Part shown: positions 53,439 through 64,000 of the stretch, one piece after another
Position numbering within the stretch: position 1 is the stretch's first letter
How the letters are laid out: each line of letters begins with the position of its first letter
Assembly: GCA_033782935.1 (NCBI GenBank)
Contig: JAWQEG010000506.1
Span: 558,001 to 622,000 of the forward strand
Length of the DNA stretch: 64,000 nt
Direction of reading: 5' to 3'
Source: Petrolisthes cinctipes
Taxonomy: Eukaryota; Arthropoda; Malacostraca; Decapoda; Porcellanidae
Program-made: the position numbers and the translations under genes
Notes under the pieces: generated by a model
Databases searched by the model: none
What the model was told of the DNA's origin: nothing
The model's input: the letters and a program-made list of their open reading frames with translations, nothing else

Positions 53439-56400
53439 CTGTACATGCCTATTCCTTGCTAGAATGTTTTCAACATACAGACCCAAAACATGCTCAAAAT
53501 CGATATTTTAGGTGCAAAAAGTCGATATGTGCATACATCTTCAGTACCCGTTTACATCTCAAACTCAGGCTCAAAACACCCGAAAATTCAATATTTTTGG
53601 GTACCAGAAGTGATTTGTACAAGCCTACTCCGTGTTAGAGTATATTCAAAATACAGGCACAAAACATGCTAAAAATCGATATTTTAGGTGATCAAATTCA
53701 ATATGTGTATGCATCTTCTGTACCCGTTTATATCCTAAATTTAGGCTCAAAATTCCCGAAAATTCGATATTTTTGGGTCCCAGAAGCAATCTGTACATGC
53801 CTACTAGGTGCTAGAATATTTTCAAGATATAGGCCTAAAACATGCTAAAAATCGATATTTTAGGTACAAAAAGTCGATATGTTCATGTATCTTCTGTACC
53901 CGTTTATATCTCAAATTCAGGCTCAAAACACCCGTAAATTCGATTTTTTGGGTCCCAGAAGCGATCTGTACATGCCTACTCCATGTTAGAGTATTTTCAA
54001 AATACAAGCCCAAAACATGCTTAAAATCGATATTTTGGGTGCCCAAAGTTGATATGTGCATGCATCTTCTGTACCCGTTTATATCTCACATTCAGGCTCA
54101 AAACACCCGAAAATTCGATATTTTTGGGTCCCAGAATGTTTTCAAGATTCAGACCCAAAACAAGCTAAAAATCAATATTTTTGGTGACCAAAGTCAAAAT
54201 GTGTATGAATCTTCTGTACCCTTTTATATCTCAAATTCAGACTCAAAACACTCGAAAATTCGATATTTTTGGGTCCCAGTAGCGATTTGTACATGCCTAC
54301 TCGGTGTTAGAGTATTTTTAAATTACAGACCCAAAGCTTGCTAAAAATCGATATTTTAGGTGCCCAAAGTCGATATGTGCATGCATCTTCTGTACCCGTT
54401 TATGTCTCAAACTCAGGCTCAAAAAACCCGAAAATTCAATATTTTTGGGTCCCAGAAGTGATCTGTAGATGCCTACTCAGTGCTTGAAAGTTTTCAAAAT
54501 ATAGGCCCAAAACATGCTAAAAAACGATATTTTAGGTGTCCAAAGTCGATTTGTGCATGTATCTTCTGTACCCGTTTATATGTCAAATTCTGGCTCGAAA
54601 CACCTGAAAATTCGATATTTTTGGGTCCCAGAAGCGATCTGTACATGCCTACTCCGTGTTAGAGTATTTTCAAAATACACGCCCAAAACATGCTAAAAAT
54701 CGATATTTTAGGTGCTCAAATTCAATATTTGTATGCATCTTCTGTACCCGTTTATATCCCAAATTCAGGCTCAAAATACCCGAAAATTCGATATTTTTGG
54801 GTCCCAGAAGCGATCTTTACATGCCTACTCAGTGCTTGAATTTTTTTCAAAATATAGGCCCAAAACATGCTAATAATCAATATTTTTGGAGCCCAAAGTC
54901 GATATGTGCATGCATCTTCTGTACCCGTTTATATCTTAAATTCAGGCTCAAAACACCCGAAAATTCGATAATTTTGGGTCCCAGAAGCGATCTGTACATG
55001 CCTACTCCTTGCTAGAATTTTTTCAAGATACAGACCTAAAACGTTCTCAAAATCGATATTTTAGGTGCAAAAAGTTGATATGTGCATGCATCTTCAGTAC
55101 CCGTTTACATCTCAAACTCAGGCTTAAAACACACGAAAATTCAATATTTTTGGGTCCCAGAAGCAATCTGTACATGCCTACTCTGTGAAAGAGTATTTTC
55201 AAAATATAGGCCAAAAACATGCTAAAAATCGATATTTTGGGTGCCCAAAGTCGATATGTGTATGCATCTTCTGTACCCATTTATATCCCAAATTCAGGCT
55301 CAAAACACCCGAAAATTCGATATATTTTGGTCCCTTAAGCAATCTGTACATGCCTACCCCTTGCTAGAACGTTTTCATGATACAGACCCAAAAATGCTCA
55401 AAATCGATATTTTAGGTGCAAAAAGTCGATATGTGCATGGATCTTCAGTACCCGTTTACATCTCAAACTCAGGCTCAAAACACCCGAAAATTAAATATTT
55501 TTGAGTCCCAGAAGTGATCTGTAGATGCCTACTTAGTGCTAGAATATTTTCAAAATATAGGCTCAAAACATGCAAAAAATCGATATTTTAGGTGTCCGAA
55601 TTCGATATGTGCATGTATCTTCTGTACCCGTTTATATCTCAAATTCAGGCTCAAAACACCTGAAAATTCGATATTTTTGGGTCTCAGAAGCGATCTGTAC
55701 ATGCCTACTCCGTGTTAGAGCATTATAATAATACACGCCCAAAACATGCTAAAAATCGATATTTTAGGTGCTCAAATTTAATATGTTTATCCATCTTCTG
55801 TACCCGTTTATATCCCAAATTCAGGCTCAAAACACCCGAAAATTTGTTTTTGGGGGGTCCCAGAAGCGATCTGTACATGCCTACTTAGTGCTAGAAAATA
55901 TTCATAATATAGGCCCAAAACATGCTAAAAATCGATATTTTGGGTCCCCAAAGTCGATATGTGCATGCATCTTCTGTACCCGTTTATTTCTCTAATTCAG
56001 GCTCAAAACACCCGAAAATTCGATATATTTTGGTCCCTTAAGTGATCTGTACATGCCTACTCCTTGCTAGATTGTTTTCAAGACACAGACCCAAAACATG
56101 CTCGAAATCGATATTTTAGGTGCAAAAAGTAGATATGTGCATACATCTTCAGTACTCGTTTACATCTCAAACTCAGGCTCAAAACACCCGAAAGTTCAAT
56201 ATTTTTGGGTCCCAGAAGTGATCTGTACATGCCTACTCAGTGCTAGAATGTTTTCAAAATATAGGCTCAAAACATGTTAAAAATCGATATTTTAGGTGTC
56301 CAATGTCGATATGTGCTTGTATTTCCGGTACCCGTTTATATCTCAAATTCAGGCTCAAAATACCTGAAAATTCAATATTTTTGGGTACCAGAAGCGATCT

Positions 56401-58123
56401 GTACATGCCTATCCAGTGCTAGAATGTTTTCAAAATATAGGCCAAAACATGCTAAAAAACGATATTTTAGGTGTTCAAAGTCGATATGTGCATACATCTT
56501 TTGTACCCGTTTATATCTCAAATTCATGCTCAAAACACCCGAAAATTCGATAATTTTGGGTCCCAGAAGCGATCTATACATGCCTACTCGGTGTTACAGT
56601 ATTTCCAAAATACAGGCCCAAAACATGCTGAAGATCGATATTTTAGGTGCCCAAAGTCAATATGTGTATGCATCTTCTGTACCCGTTTATATCCCAAATT
56701 CAGGCTCAAAACACCCGAAAATTCGATTTTTTGGGGTCACAGGAGCGATCTGTACATGCCTACTCCATGTTAGAGTATTTTCAAAATACAAGCCCAAAAC
56801 ATGCTTAAAATCGATATTTTGGGTGCCCAAAGTTGATATGTGCATGCATCTTCTGTACCCGTTTATATCTCATATTCAGGCTCAAAACACCCGAAAATTC
56901 GATATTTTTGAGTCCCAAAATGTTTTCAAGATTCAGACCCAAAACAAGCTAAAAATCAATATTTTTGGTGCCCAAAGTCAAAATGTGTATGCATCTTCTG
57001 TACCCTTTTATATCTCAAATTCAGACTCAAAACACCCTAAAATTCGATATTTTTGGGTCCCAGAAACGATCTGTACATGCCTACTCCGTGTTAGAGTATT
57101 TTTAAAATACAGGCCCAAAACATGCTTAAAAAATCGATATTTTAGGTGCCCAAAGTCAATATATGTATGCAAATTCTGTACCAGTTTATATCCCATTTTC
57201 AGGCTCAAAATCCCGAAAATTAGATATTTTTCGGTCCCAGAAGCGATCTGTACATGCCTACTCAGTGCTAGAATGTTTTCAAATTATGCCAAAAACATGC
57301 TAAAAATCGATATTTTAGGTGCTAAAAGTCGATATGTGCATGCATCTTCTGTACCCGTTTATGTCTCAAATTCAGGCTCAAAACTCCCGAAAATTCGATA
57401 TTTTTGGGTCCCAGAAGCGATCTGTACATGTCTACTCCGTGTTAGAGTATTTTCAAAATGCAGGCCCAAAACATGCTGAATATCGATATTCTAAGTGCCC
57501 TAAGTCAATATGTGTATGCATCTTCTGTACCCATTTATATCCCAAATTCATGCTCAAAGCACCCGAAAATTCGATTTTTGGGTCCCAGAAGCGATCTGTA
57601 CATGCCTACTCAGTGCTAGAATATTTTCATAATATACTCCCAAAACATACTAAGAATCAATATTTTAGGTGTCCAAAGTCGATATGTGCATGCATATTCT
57701 GTACCCGTTTATATCTCAAATTCAGGCTCAAAACACACGAAAATTTGATATTTTTGGTTCCCAGAAGCGATCTGTACATGCCTACTCCGTGATAGAGTAT
57801 TTTCAAAATACAGGCCCAAAACATGCTGAAGATCGATATTTTAGGTGCTCAAAGTCAATATGTGTATGGATCTTCTGTACCCGTTTATATCCCAAATTCA
57901 GGCTTAAAACACCCGAAAATTCGATTTTAGGGGTTGCCAGAAGCCATCTGTACATGCCTACTCAGTGCTAGAATATTTTCATAATATAGGCCCAAAACAT
58001 GCTAAAAATCGATATTTTGGGTGCCCAAAGTCGATATGTGCATGCATCTTCTGTACCCGTTTATATCTCAAATTCAGGCTCAAAACAACCAAAAATTCGA
58101 TATTTTTGGATCCCTTAAGCGAC
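53439..58123 (+). repeat. 27-mer derivative of the 28-mer HOR, copy 2 (4685 bp)
   Basis: Aligned to copy 1 at an offset of 4868 up to about 56600, and at 4685 after it. The missing 183 bp correspond to one monomer, with the join inside GGTGTTACAGTATTTCC at 56591-56604. Otherwise nearly identical: the 30-bp-deletion junctions recur near 54133 and 56914 and the G-run near 55848. Confidence 0.93.
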
Positions 58124-61100
58124 CTGTACATGCCTATTCCTTGCTAGAATGTTTTCAACATACAGACCCAAAACATGCTCAAAATCGATATTTTAGGTGC
58201 AAAAAGTCGATATGTGCATACATCTTCAGTACCCGTTTACATCTCAAACTCAGGCTCAAAACACCCGAAAATTCAATATTTTTGGGTACCAGAAGTGATT
58301 TGTACAAGCCTACTCCGTGTTAGAGTATATTCAAAATACAGGCACAAAACATGCTAAAAATCGATATTTTAGGTGATCAAATTCAATATGTGTATGCATC
58401 TTCTGTACCCGTTTATATCCTAAATTTAGGCTCAAAATTCCCGAAAATTCGATATTTTTGGGTCCCAGAAGCAATCTGTACATGCCTACTAGGTGCTAGA
58501 ATATTTTCAAGATATAGGCCTAAAACATGCTAAAAATCGATATTTTAGGTACAAAAAGTCGATATGTTCATGTATCTTCTGTACCCGTTTATATCTCAAA
58601 TTCAGGCTCAAAACACCCGTAAATTCGATTTTTTGGGTCCCAGAAGCGATCTGTACATGCCTACTCCATGTTAGAGTATTTTCAAAATACAAGCCCAAAA
58701 CATGCTTAAAATCGATATTTTGGGTGCCCAAAGTTGATATGTGCATGCATCTTCTGTACCCGTTTATATCTCACATTCAGGCTCAAAACACCCGAAAATT
58801 CGATATTTTTGGGTCCCAGAATGTTTTCAAGATTCAGACCCAAAACAAGCTAAAAATCAATATTTTTGGTGACCAAAGTCAAAATGTGTATGAATCTTCT
58901 GTACCCTTTTATATCTCAAATTCAGACTCAAAACACTCGAAAATTCGATATTTTTGGGTCCCAGTAGCGATTTGTACATGCCTACTCGGTGTTAGAGTAT
59001 TTTTAAATTACAGACCCAAAGCTTGCTAAAAATCGATATTTTAGGTGCCCAAAGTCGATATGTGCATGCATCTTCTGTACCCGTTTATGTCTCAAACTCA
59101 GGCTCAAAAAACCCGAAAATTCAATATTTTTGGGTCCCAGAAGTGATCTGTAGATGCCTACTCAGTGCTTGAAAGTTTTCAAAATATAGGCCCAAAACAT
59201 GCTAAAAAACGATATTTTAGGTGTCCAAAGTCGATTTGTGCATGTATCTTCTGTACCCGTTTATATGTCAAATTCTGGCTCGAAACACCTGAAAATTCGA
59301 TATTTTTGGGTCCCAGAAGCGATCTGTACATGCCTACTCCGTGTTAGAGTATTTTCAAAATACACGCCCAAAACATGCTAAAAATCGATATTTTAGGTGC
59401 TCAAATTCAATATTTGTATGCATCTTCTGTACCCGTTTATATCCCAAATTCAGGCTCAAAATACCCGAAAATTCGATATTTTTGGGTCCCAGAAGCGATC
59501 TTTACATGCCTACTCAGTGCTTGAATTTTTTTCAAAATATAGGCCCAAAACATGCTAATAATCAATATTTTTGGAGCCCAAAGTCGATATGTGCATGCAT
59601 CTTCTGTACCCGTTTATATCTTAAATTCAGGCTCAAAACACCCGAAAATTCGATAATTTTGGGTCCCAGAAGCGATCTGTACATGCCTACTCCTTGCTAG
59701 AATTTTTTCAAGATACAGACCTAAAACGTTCTCAAAATCGATATTTTAGGTGCAAAAAGTTGATATGTGCATGCATCTTCAGTACCCGTTTACATCTCAA
59801 ACTCAGGCTTAAAACACACGAAAATTCAATATTTTTGGGTCCCAGAAGCAATCTGTACATGCCTACTCTGTGAAAGAGTATTTTCAAAATATAGGCCAAA
59901 AACATGCTAAAAATCGATATTTTGGGTGCCCAAAGTCGATATGTGTATGCATCTTCTGTACCCATTTATATCCCAAATTCAGGCTCAAAACACCCGAAAA
60001 TTCGATATATTTTGGTCCCTTAAGCAATCTGTACATGCCTACCCCTTGCTAGAACGTTTTCATGATACAGACCCAAAAATGCTCAAAATCGATATTTTAG
60101 GTGCAAAAAGTCGATATGTGCATGGATCTTCAGTACCCGTTTACATCTCAAACTCAGGCTCAAAACACCCGAAAATTAAATATTTTTGAGTCCCAGAAGT
60201 GATCTGTAGATGCCTACTTAGTGCTAGAATATTTTCAAAATATAGGCTCAAAACATGCAAAAAATCGATATTTTAGGTGTCCGAATTCGATATGTGCATG
60301 TATCTTCTGTACCCGTTTATATCTCAAATTCAGGCTCAAAACACCTGAAAATTCGATATTTTTGGGTCTCAGAAGCGATCTGTACATGCCTACTCCGTGT
60401 TAGAGCATTATAATAATACACGCCCAAAACATGCTAAAAATCGATATTTTAGGTGCTCAAATTTAATATGTTTATCCATCTTCTGTACCCGTTTATATCC
60501 CAAATTCAGGCTCAAAACACCCGAAAATTTGTTTTTGGGGGGTCCCAGAAGCGATCTGTACATGCCTACTTAGTGCTAGAAAATATTCATAATATAGGCC
60601 CAAAACATGCTAAAAATCGATATTTTGGGTCCCCAAAGTCGATATGTGCATGCATCTTCTGTACCCGTTTATTTCTCTAATTCAGGCTCAAAACACCCGA
60701 AAATTCGATATATTTTGGTCCCTTAAGTGATCTGTACATGCCTACTCCTTGCTAGATTGTTTTCAAGACACAGACCCAAAACATGCTCGAAATCGATATT
60801 TTAGGTGCAAAAAGTAGATATGTGCATACATCTTCAGTACTCGTTTACATCTCAAACTCAGGCTCAAAACACCCGAAAGTTCAATATTTTTGGGTCCCAG
60901 AAGTGATCTGTACATGCCTACTCAGTGCTAGAATGTTTTCAAAATATAGGCTCAAAACATGTTAAAAATCGATATTTTAGGTGTCCAATGTCGATATGTG
61001 CTTGTATTTCCGGTACCCGTTTATATCTCAAATTCAGGCTCAAAATACCTGAAAATTCAATATTTTTGGGTACCAGAAGCGATCTGTACATGCCTATCCA

Positions 61101-62809
61101 GTGCTAGAATGTTTTCAAAATATAGGCCAAAACATGCTAAAAAACGATATTTTAGGTGTTCAAAGTCGATATGTGCATACATCTTTTGTACCCGTTTATA
61201 TCTCAAATTCATGCTCAAAACACCCGAAAATTCGATAATTTTGGGTCCCAAAAGCGATCTGTACATGCCTACTCCGTGTTAGAGTATTTCCAAAATACAG
61301 GCCCAAAACATGCTGAAAAATCGATATTTTAGGTGCCCAAAGTCAATATGTGTATGCATCTTCTGTACCCGTTTATATCCCAAATTCAGGCTCAAAACAC
61401 CCGAAAATTCGATTTTTTGGGGTCACAGGAGCGATCTGTACATGCCTACTCCATGTTAGAGTATTTTCAAAATACAAGCCCAAAACATGCTTAAAATCGA
61501 TATTTTGGGTGCCCAAAGTTGATATGTGCATGCATCTTCTGTACCCGTTTATATCTCATATTCAGGCTCAAAACACCCGAAAATTCGATATTTTTGAGTC
61601 CCAAAATGTTTTCAAGATTCAGACCCAAAACAAGCTAAAAATCAATATTTTTGGTGCCCAAAGTCAAAATGTGTATGCATCTTCTGTACCCTTTTATATC
61701 TCAAATTCAGACTCAAAACACCCTAAAATTCGATATTTTTGGGTCCCAGAAACGATCTGTACATGCCTACTCCGTGTTAGAGTATTTTTAAAATACAGGC
61801 CCAAAACATGCTTAAAAAATCGATATTTTAGGTGCCCAAAGTCAATATATGTATGCAAATTCTGTACCAGTTTATATCCCATTTTCAGGCTCAAAATCCC
61901 GAAAATTAGATATTTTTCGGTCCCAGAAGCGATCTGTACATGCCTACTCAGTGCTAGAATGTTTTCAAATTATGCCAAAAACATGCTAAAAATCGATATT
62001 TTAGGTGCTAAAAGTCGATATGTGCATGCATCTTCTGTACCCGTTTATGTCTCAAATTCAGGCTCAAAACTCCCGAAAATTCGATATTTTTGGGTCCCAG
62101 AAGCGATCTGTACATGTCTACTCCGTGTTAGAGTATTTTCAAAATGCAGGCCCAAAACATGCTGAATATCGATATTCTAAGTGCCCTAAGTCAATATGTG
62201 TATGCATCTTCTGTACCCATTTATATCCCAAATTCATGCTCAAAGCACCCGAAAATTCGATTTTTGGGTCCCAGAAGCGATCTGTACATGCCTACTCAGT
62301 GCTAGAATATTTTCATAATATACGCCCAAAACATACTAAGAATCAATATTTTAGGTGTCCAAAGTCGATATGTGCATGCATATTCTGTACCCGTTTATAT
62401 CTCAAATTCAGGCTCAAAACACACGAAAATTTGATATTTTTGGTTCCCAGAAGCGATCTGTACATGCCTACTCCGTGATAGAGTATTTTCAAAATACAGG
62501 CCCAAAACATGCTGAAGATCGATATTTTAGGTGCTCAAAGTCAATATGTGTATGGATCTTCTGTACCCGTTTATATCCCAAATTCAGGCTTAAAACACCC
62601 GAAAATTCGATTTTAGGGGTTGCCAGAAGCCATCTGTACATGCCTACTCAGTGCTAGAATATTTTCATAATATAGGCCCAAAACATGCTAAAAATCGATA
62701 TTTTGGGTGCCCAAAGTCGATATGTGCATGCATCTTCTGTACCCGTTTATATCTCAAATTCAGGCTCAAAACAACCAAAAATTCGATATTTTTGGATCCC
62801 TTAAGCGAC
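58124..62809 (+). repeat. 27-mer derivative of the 28-mer HOR, copy 3 (4686 bp)
   Basis: Collinear with copy 2 (offset 4685-4686). The monomer missing relative to copy 1 is joined at a different place, between GATAATTTTGGGTCCCA and AAAGCGATCTG near 61250. A patch reading TGCTGAAAAATCG at 61311-61323 matches the monomer of copy 1 that is otherwise lost. The 30-bp-deletion junctions are near 58818 and 61602. Confidence 0.93.
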
Positions 62810-64000
62810 CTGTACATGCCTATTCCTTGCTAGAATGTTTTCAACATACAGACCCAAAACATGCTCAAAATCGATATTTTAGGTGCAAAAAGTCGATATG
62901 TGCATACATCTTCAGTACCCGTTTACATCTCAAACTCAGGCTCAAAACACCCGAAAATTCAATATTTTTGGGTACCAGAAGTGATTTGTACAAGCCTACT
63001 CCGTGTTAGAGTATATTCAAAATACAGGCACAAAACATGCTAAAAATCGATATTTTAGGTGATCAAATTCAATATGTGTATGCATCTTCTGTACCCGTTT
63101 ATATCCTAAATTTAGGCTCAAAATTCCCGAAAATTCGATATTTTTGGGTCCCAGAAGCAATCTGTACATGCCTACTAGGTGCTAGAATATTTTCAAGATA
63201 TAGGCCTAAAACATGCTAAAAATCGATATTTTAGGTACAAAAAGTCGATATGTTCATGTATCTTCTGTACCCGTTTATATCTCAAATTCAGGCTCAAAAC
63301 ACCCGTAAATTCGATTTTTTGGGTCCCAGAAGCGATCTGTACATGCCTACTCCATGTTAGAGTATTTTCAAAATACAAGCCCAAAACATGCTTAAAATCG
63401 ATATTTTGGGTGCCCAAAGTTGATATGTGCATGCATCTTCTGTACCCGTTTATATCTCACATTCAGGCTCAAAACACCCGAAAATTCGATATTTTTGGGT
63501 CCCAGAATGTTTTCAAGATTCAGACCCAAAACAAGCTAAAAATCAATATTTTTGGTGACCAAAGTCAAAATGTGTATGAATCTTCTGTACCCTTTTATAT
63601 CTCAAATTCAGACTCAAAACACTCGAAAATTCGATATTTTTGGGTCCCAGTAGCGATTTGTACATGCCTACTCGGTGTTAGAGTATTTTTAAATTACAGA
63701 CCCAAAGCTTGCTAAAAATCGATATTTTAGGTGCCCAAAGTCGATATGTGCATGCATCTTCTGTACCCGTTTATGTCTCAAACTCAGGCTCAAAAAACCC
63801 GAAAATTCAATATTTTTGGGTCCCAGAAGTGATCTGTAGATGCCTACTCAGTGCTTGAAAGTTTTCAAAATATAGGCCCAAAACATGCTAAAAAACGATA
63901 TTTTAGGTGTCCAAAGTCGATTTGTGCATGTATCTTCTGTACCCGTTTATATGTCAAATTCTGGCTCGAAACACCTGAAAATTCGATATTTTTGGGTCCC
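62810..64000 (+). repeat. 28/27-mer HOR, copy 4, cut by the window end
   Basis: The first 1191 bases repeat the opening of copies 1-3 with essentially no change visible, including the 30-bp-deletion junction at 63501. The array continues past the window. Confidence 0.93.

Larger units (their letters stand above)
1..64000 (+). repeat. Uninterrupted 176-bp satellite DNA array, all monomers in one orientation
   Basis: Every stretch can be read as successive copies of one unit. Words such as ATCGATATTTTAGGTG, TGTGCATGCATCTTCTG, CTCAAATTCAGGCTCAAAAC and GATCTGTACATGCCTAC recur every 176 bp from end to end. Spacing departs from 176 only at recognisable small indels: minus 30, minus 9 and plus 5 bp classes. 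No monomer is inverted and no non-satellite sequence interrupts the array. GC is about 40%, and a consensus-like copy carries seven CpG sites. From general knowledge, a near-nucleosomal monomer organised in higher-order repeats is typical of centromeric or pericentromeric satellites in plants and animals. The centromeric role is inference; CENP-A/CENH3 occupancy cannot be seen in sequence. I do not recognise the family. Confidence 0.98.

Noticed and set aside
1..64000. Dozens of short plus-strand open frames of 60-180 codons, many starting ATGCTAAAAATCG
   Set aside because: They recur once per monomer and overlap in more than one frame. Because 176 leaves a remainder of 2 when divided by 3, each frame rotates through the monomer. 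Variation follows CpG sites rather than codons. No promoter, splice or homology signal supports a gene.
1..64000. Minus-strand open frames of 60-97 codons
   Set aside because: They are the reverse complement of the same monomers and recur at HOR spacing. Nothing distinguishes them from chance openness of a sequence with few stop codons.
1..64000. CRISPR-like regular repetition
   Set aside because: The whole 176-bp period is repeated with no unique spacers. Repeat length and head-to-tail continuity fit satellite DNA, not a repeat-spacer array.
1..64000. Tandem gene array such as 5S rRNA, tRNA or histone genes
   Set aside because: No internal RNA polymerase III boxes, tRNA-like folds or rRNA words that I recognise are present, and the unit is an 88-bp dimer with no conserved genic core.

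Overview
The whole window is one uninterrupted block of satellite DNA. A 176-bp unit is repeated head to tail, always in the same orientation, roughly 360 times from base 1 to base 64000. I see no protein-coding gene, RNA gene, transposon insertion, CRISPR array or unique-sequence island. GC is about 40%. This points to the inside of a eukaryotic (plant or animal) heterochromatic array, most plausibly centromeric or pericentromeric: near-nucleosomal monomer length, layered higher-order repeats (HORs), no inversions, and CpG-type decay. I do not recognise the satellite family, so I leave the species unassigned.

The monomer is itself built from two diverged 88-bp halves, called A and B here. 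In a consensus-like copy (3851-4026) they align without a gap at 60-61 of 88 positions. The history readable from the window is: an 88-bp unit duplicated to a 176-bp dimer; the dimer was amplified and diverged into several subfamilies; ordered blocks of subfamilies were then amplified again as HORs.

Layout by HOR domain (unit phase is arbitrary). 1-2830: worn 10-mer of 1762 bp. 3312-8249: two near-identical copies of a 2469-bp 14-mer. 8250-9539: irregular transition with a local 4-monomer duplication. 9540-16854: two copies of a 21-mer (3656 and 3659 bp). 16640-25564: three copies of a 17-mer (2965, 2996 and 2964 bp), the middle one reshuffled, with a partial fourth copy running on. 26796-40858: seven units marked by one diagnostic monomer, five 11-mers (1890-1924 bp) and two 13-mers (2242 bp each), in two flavours. 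40859-48570: more diverged and poorly ordered. 48571-64000: a 28-mer (4868 bp), two 27-mer derivatives (4685 and 4686 bp) and the start of a fourth copy, all almost identical.

Many short open reading frames exist because the monomer has few stop codons on the plus strand and because 176 is not a multiple of 3, so a reading frame rotates from monomer to monomer. They recur once per monomer, overlap in more than one frame and vary without regard to codons. None is annotated as a gene.
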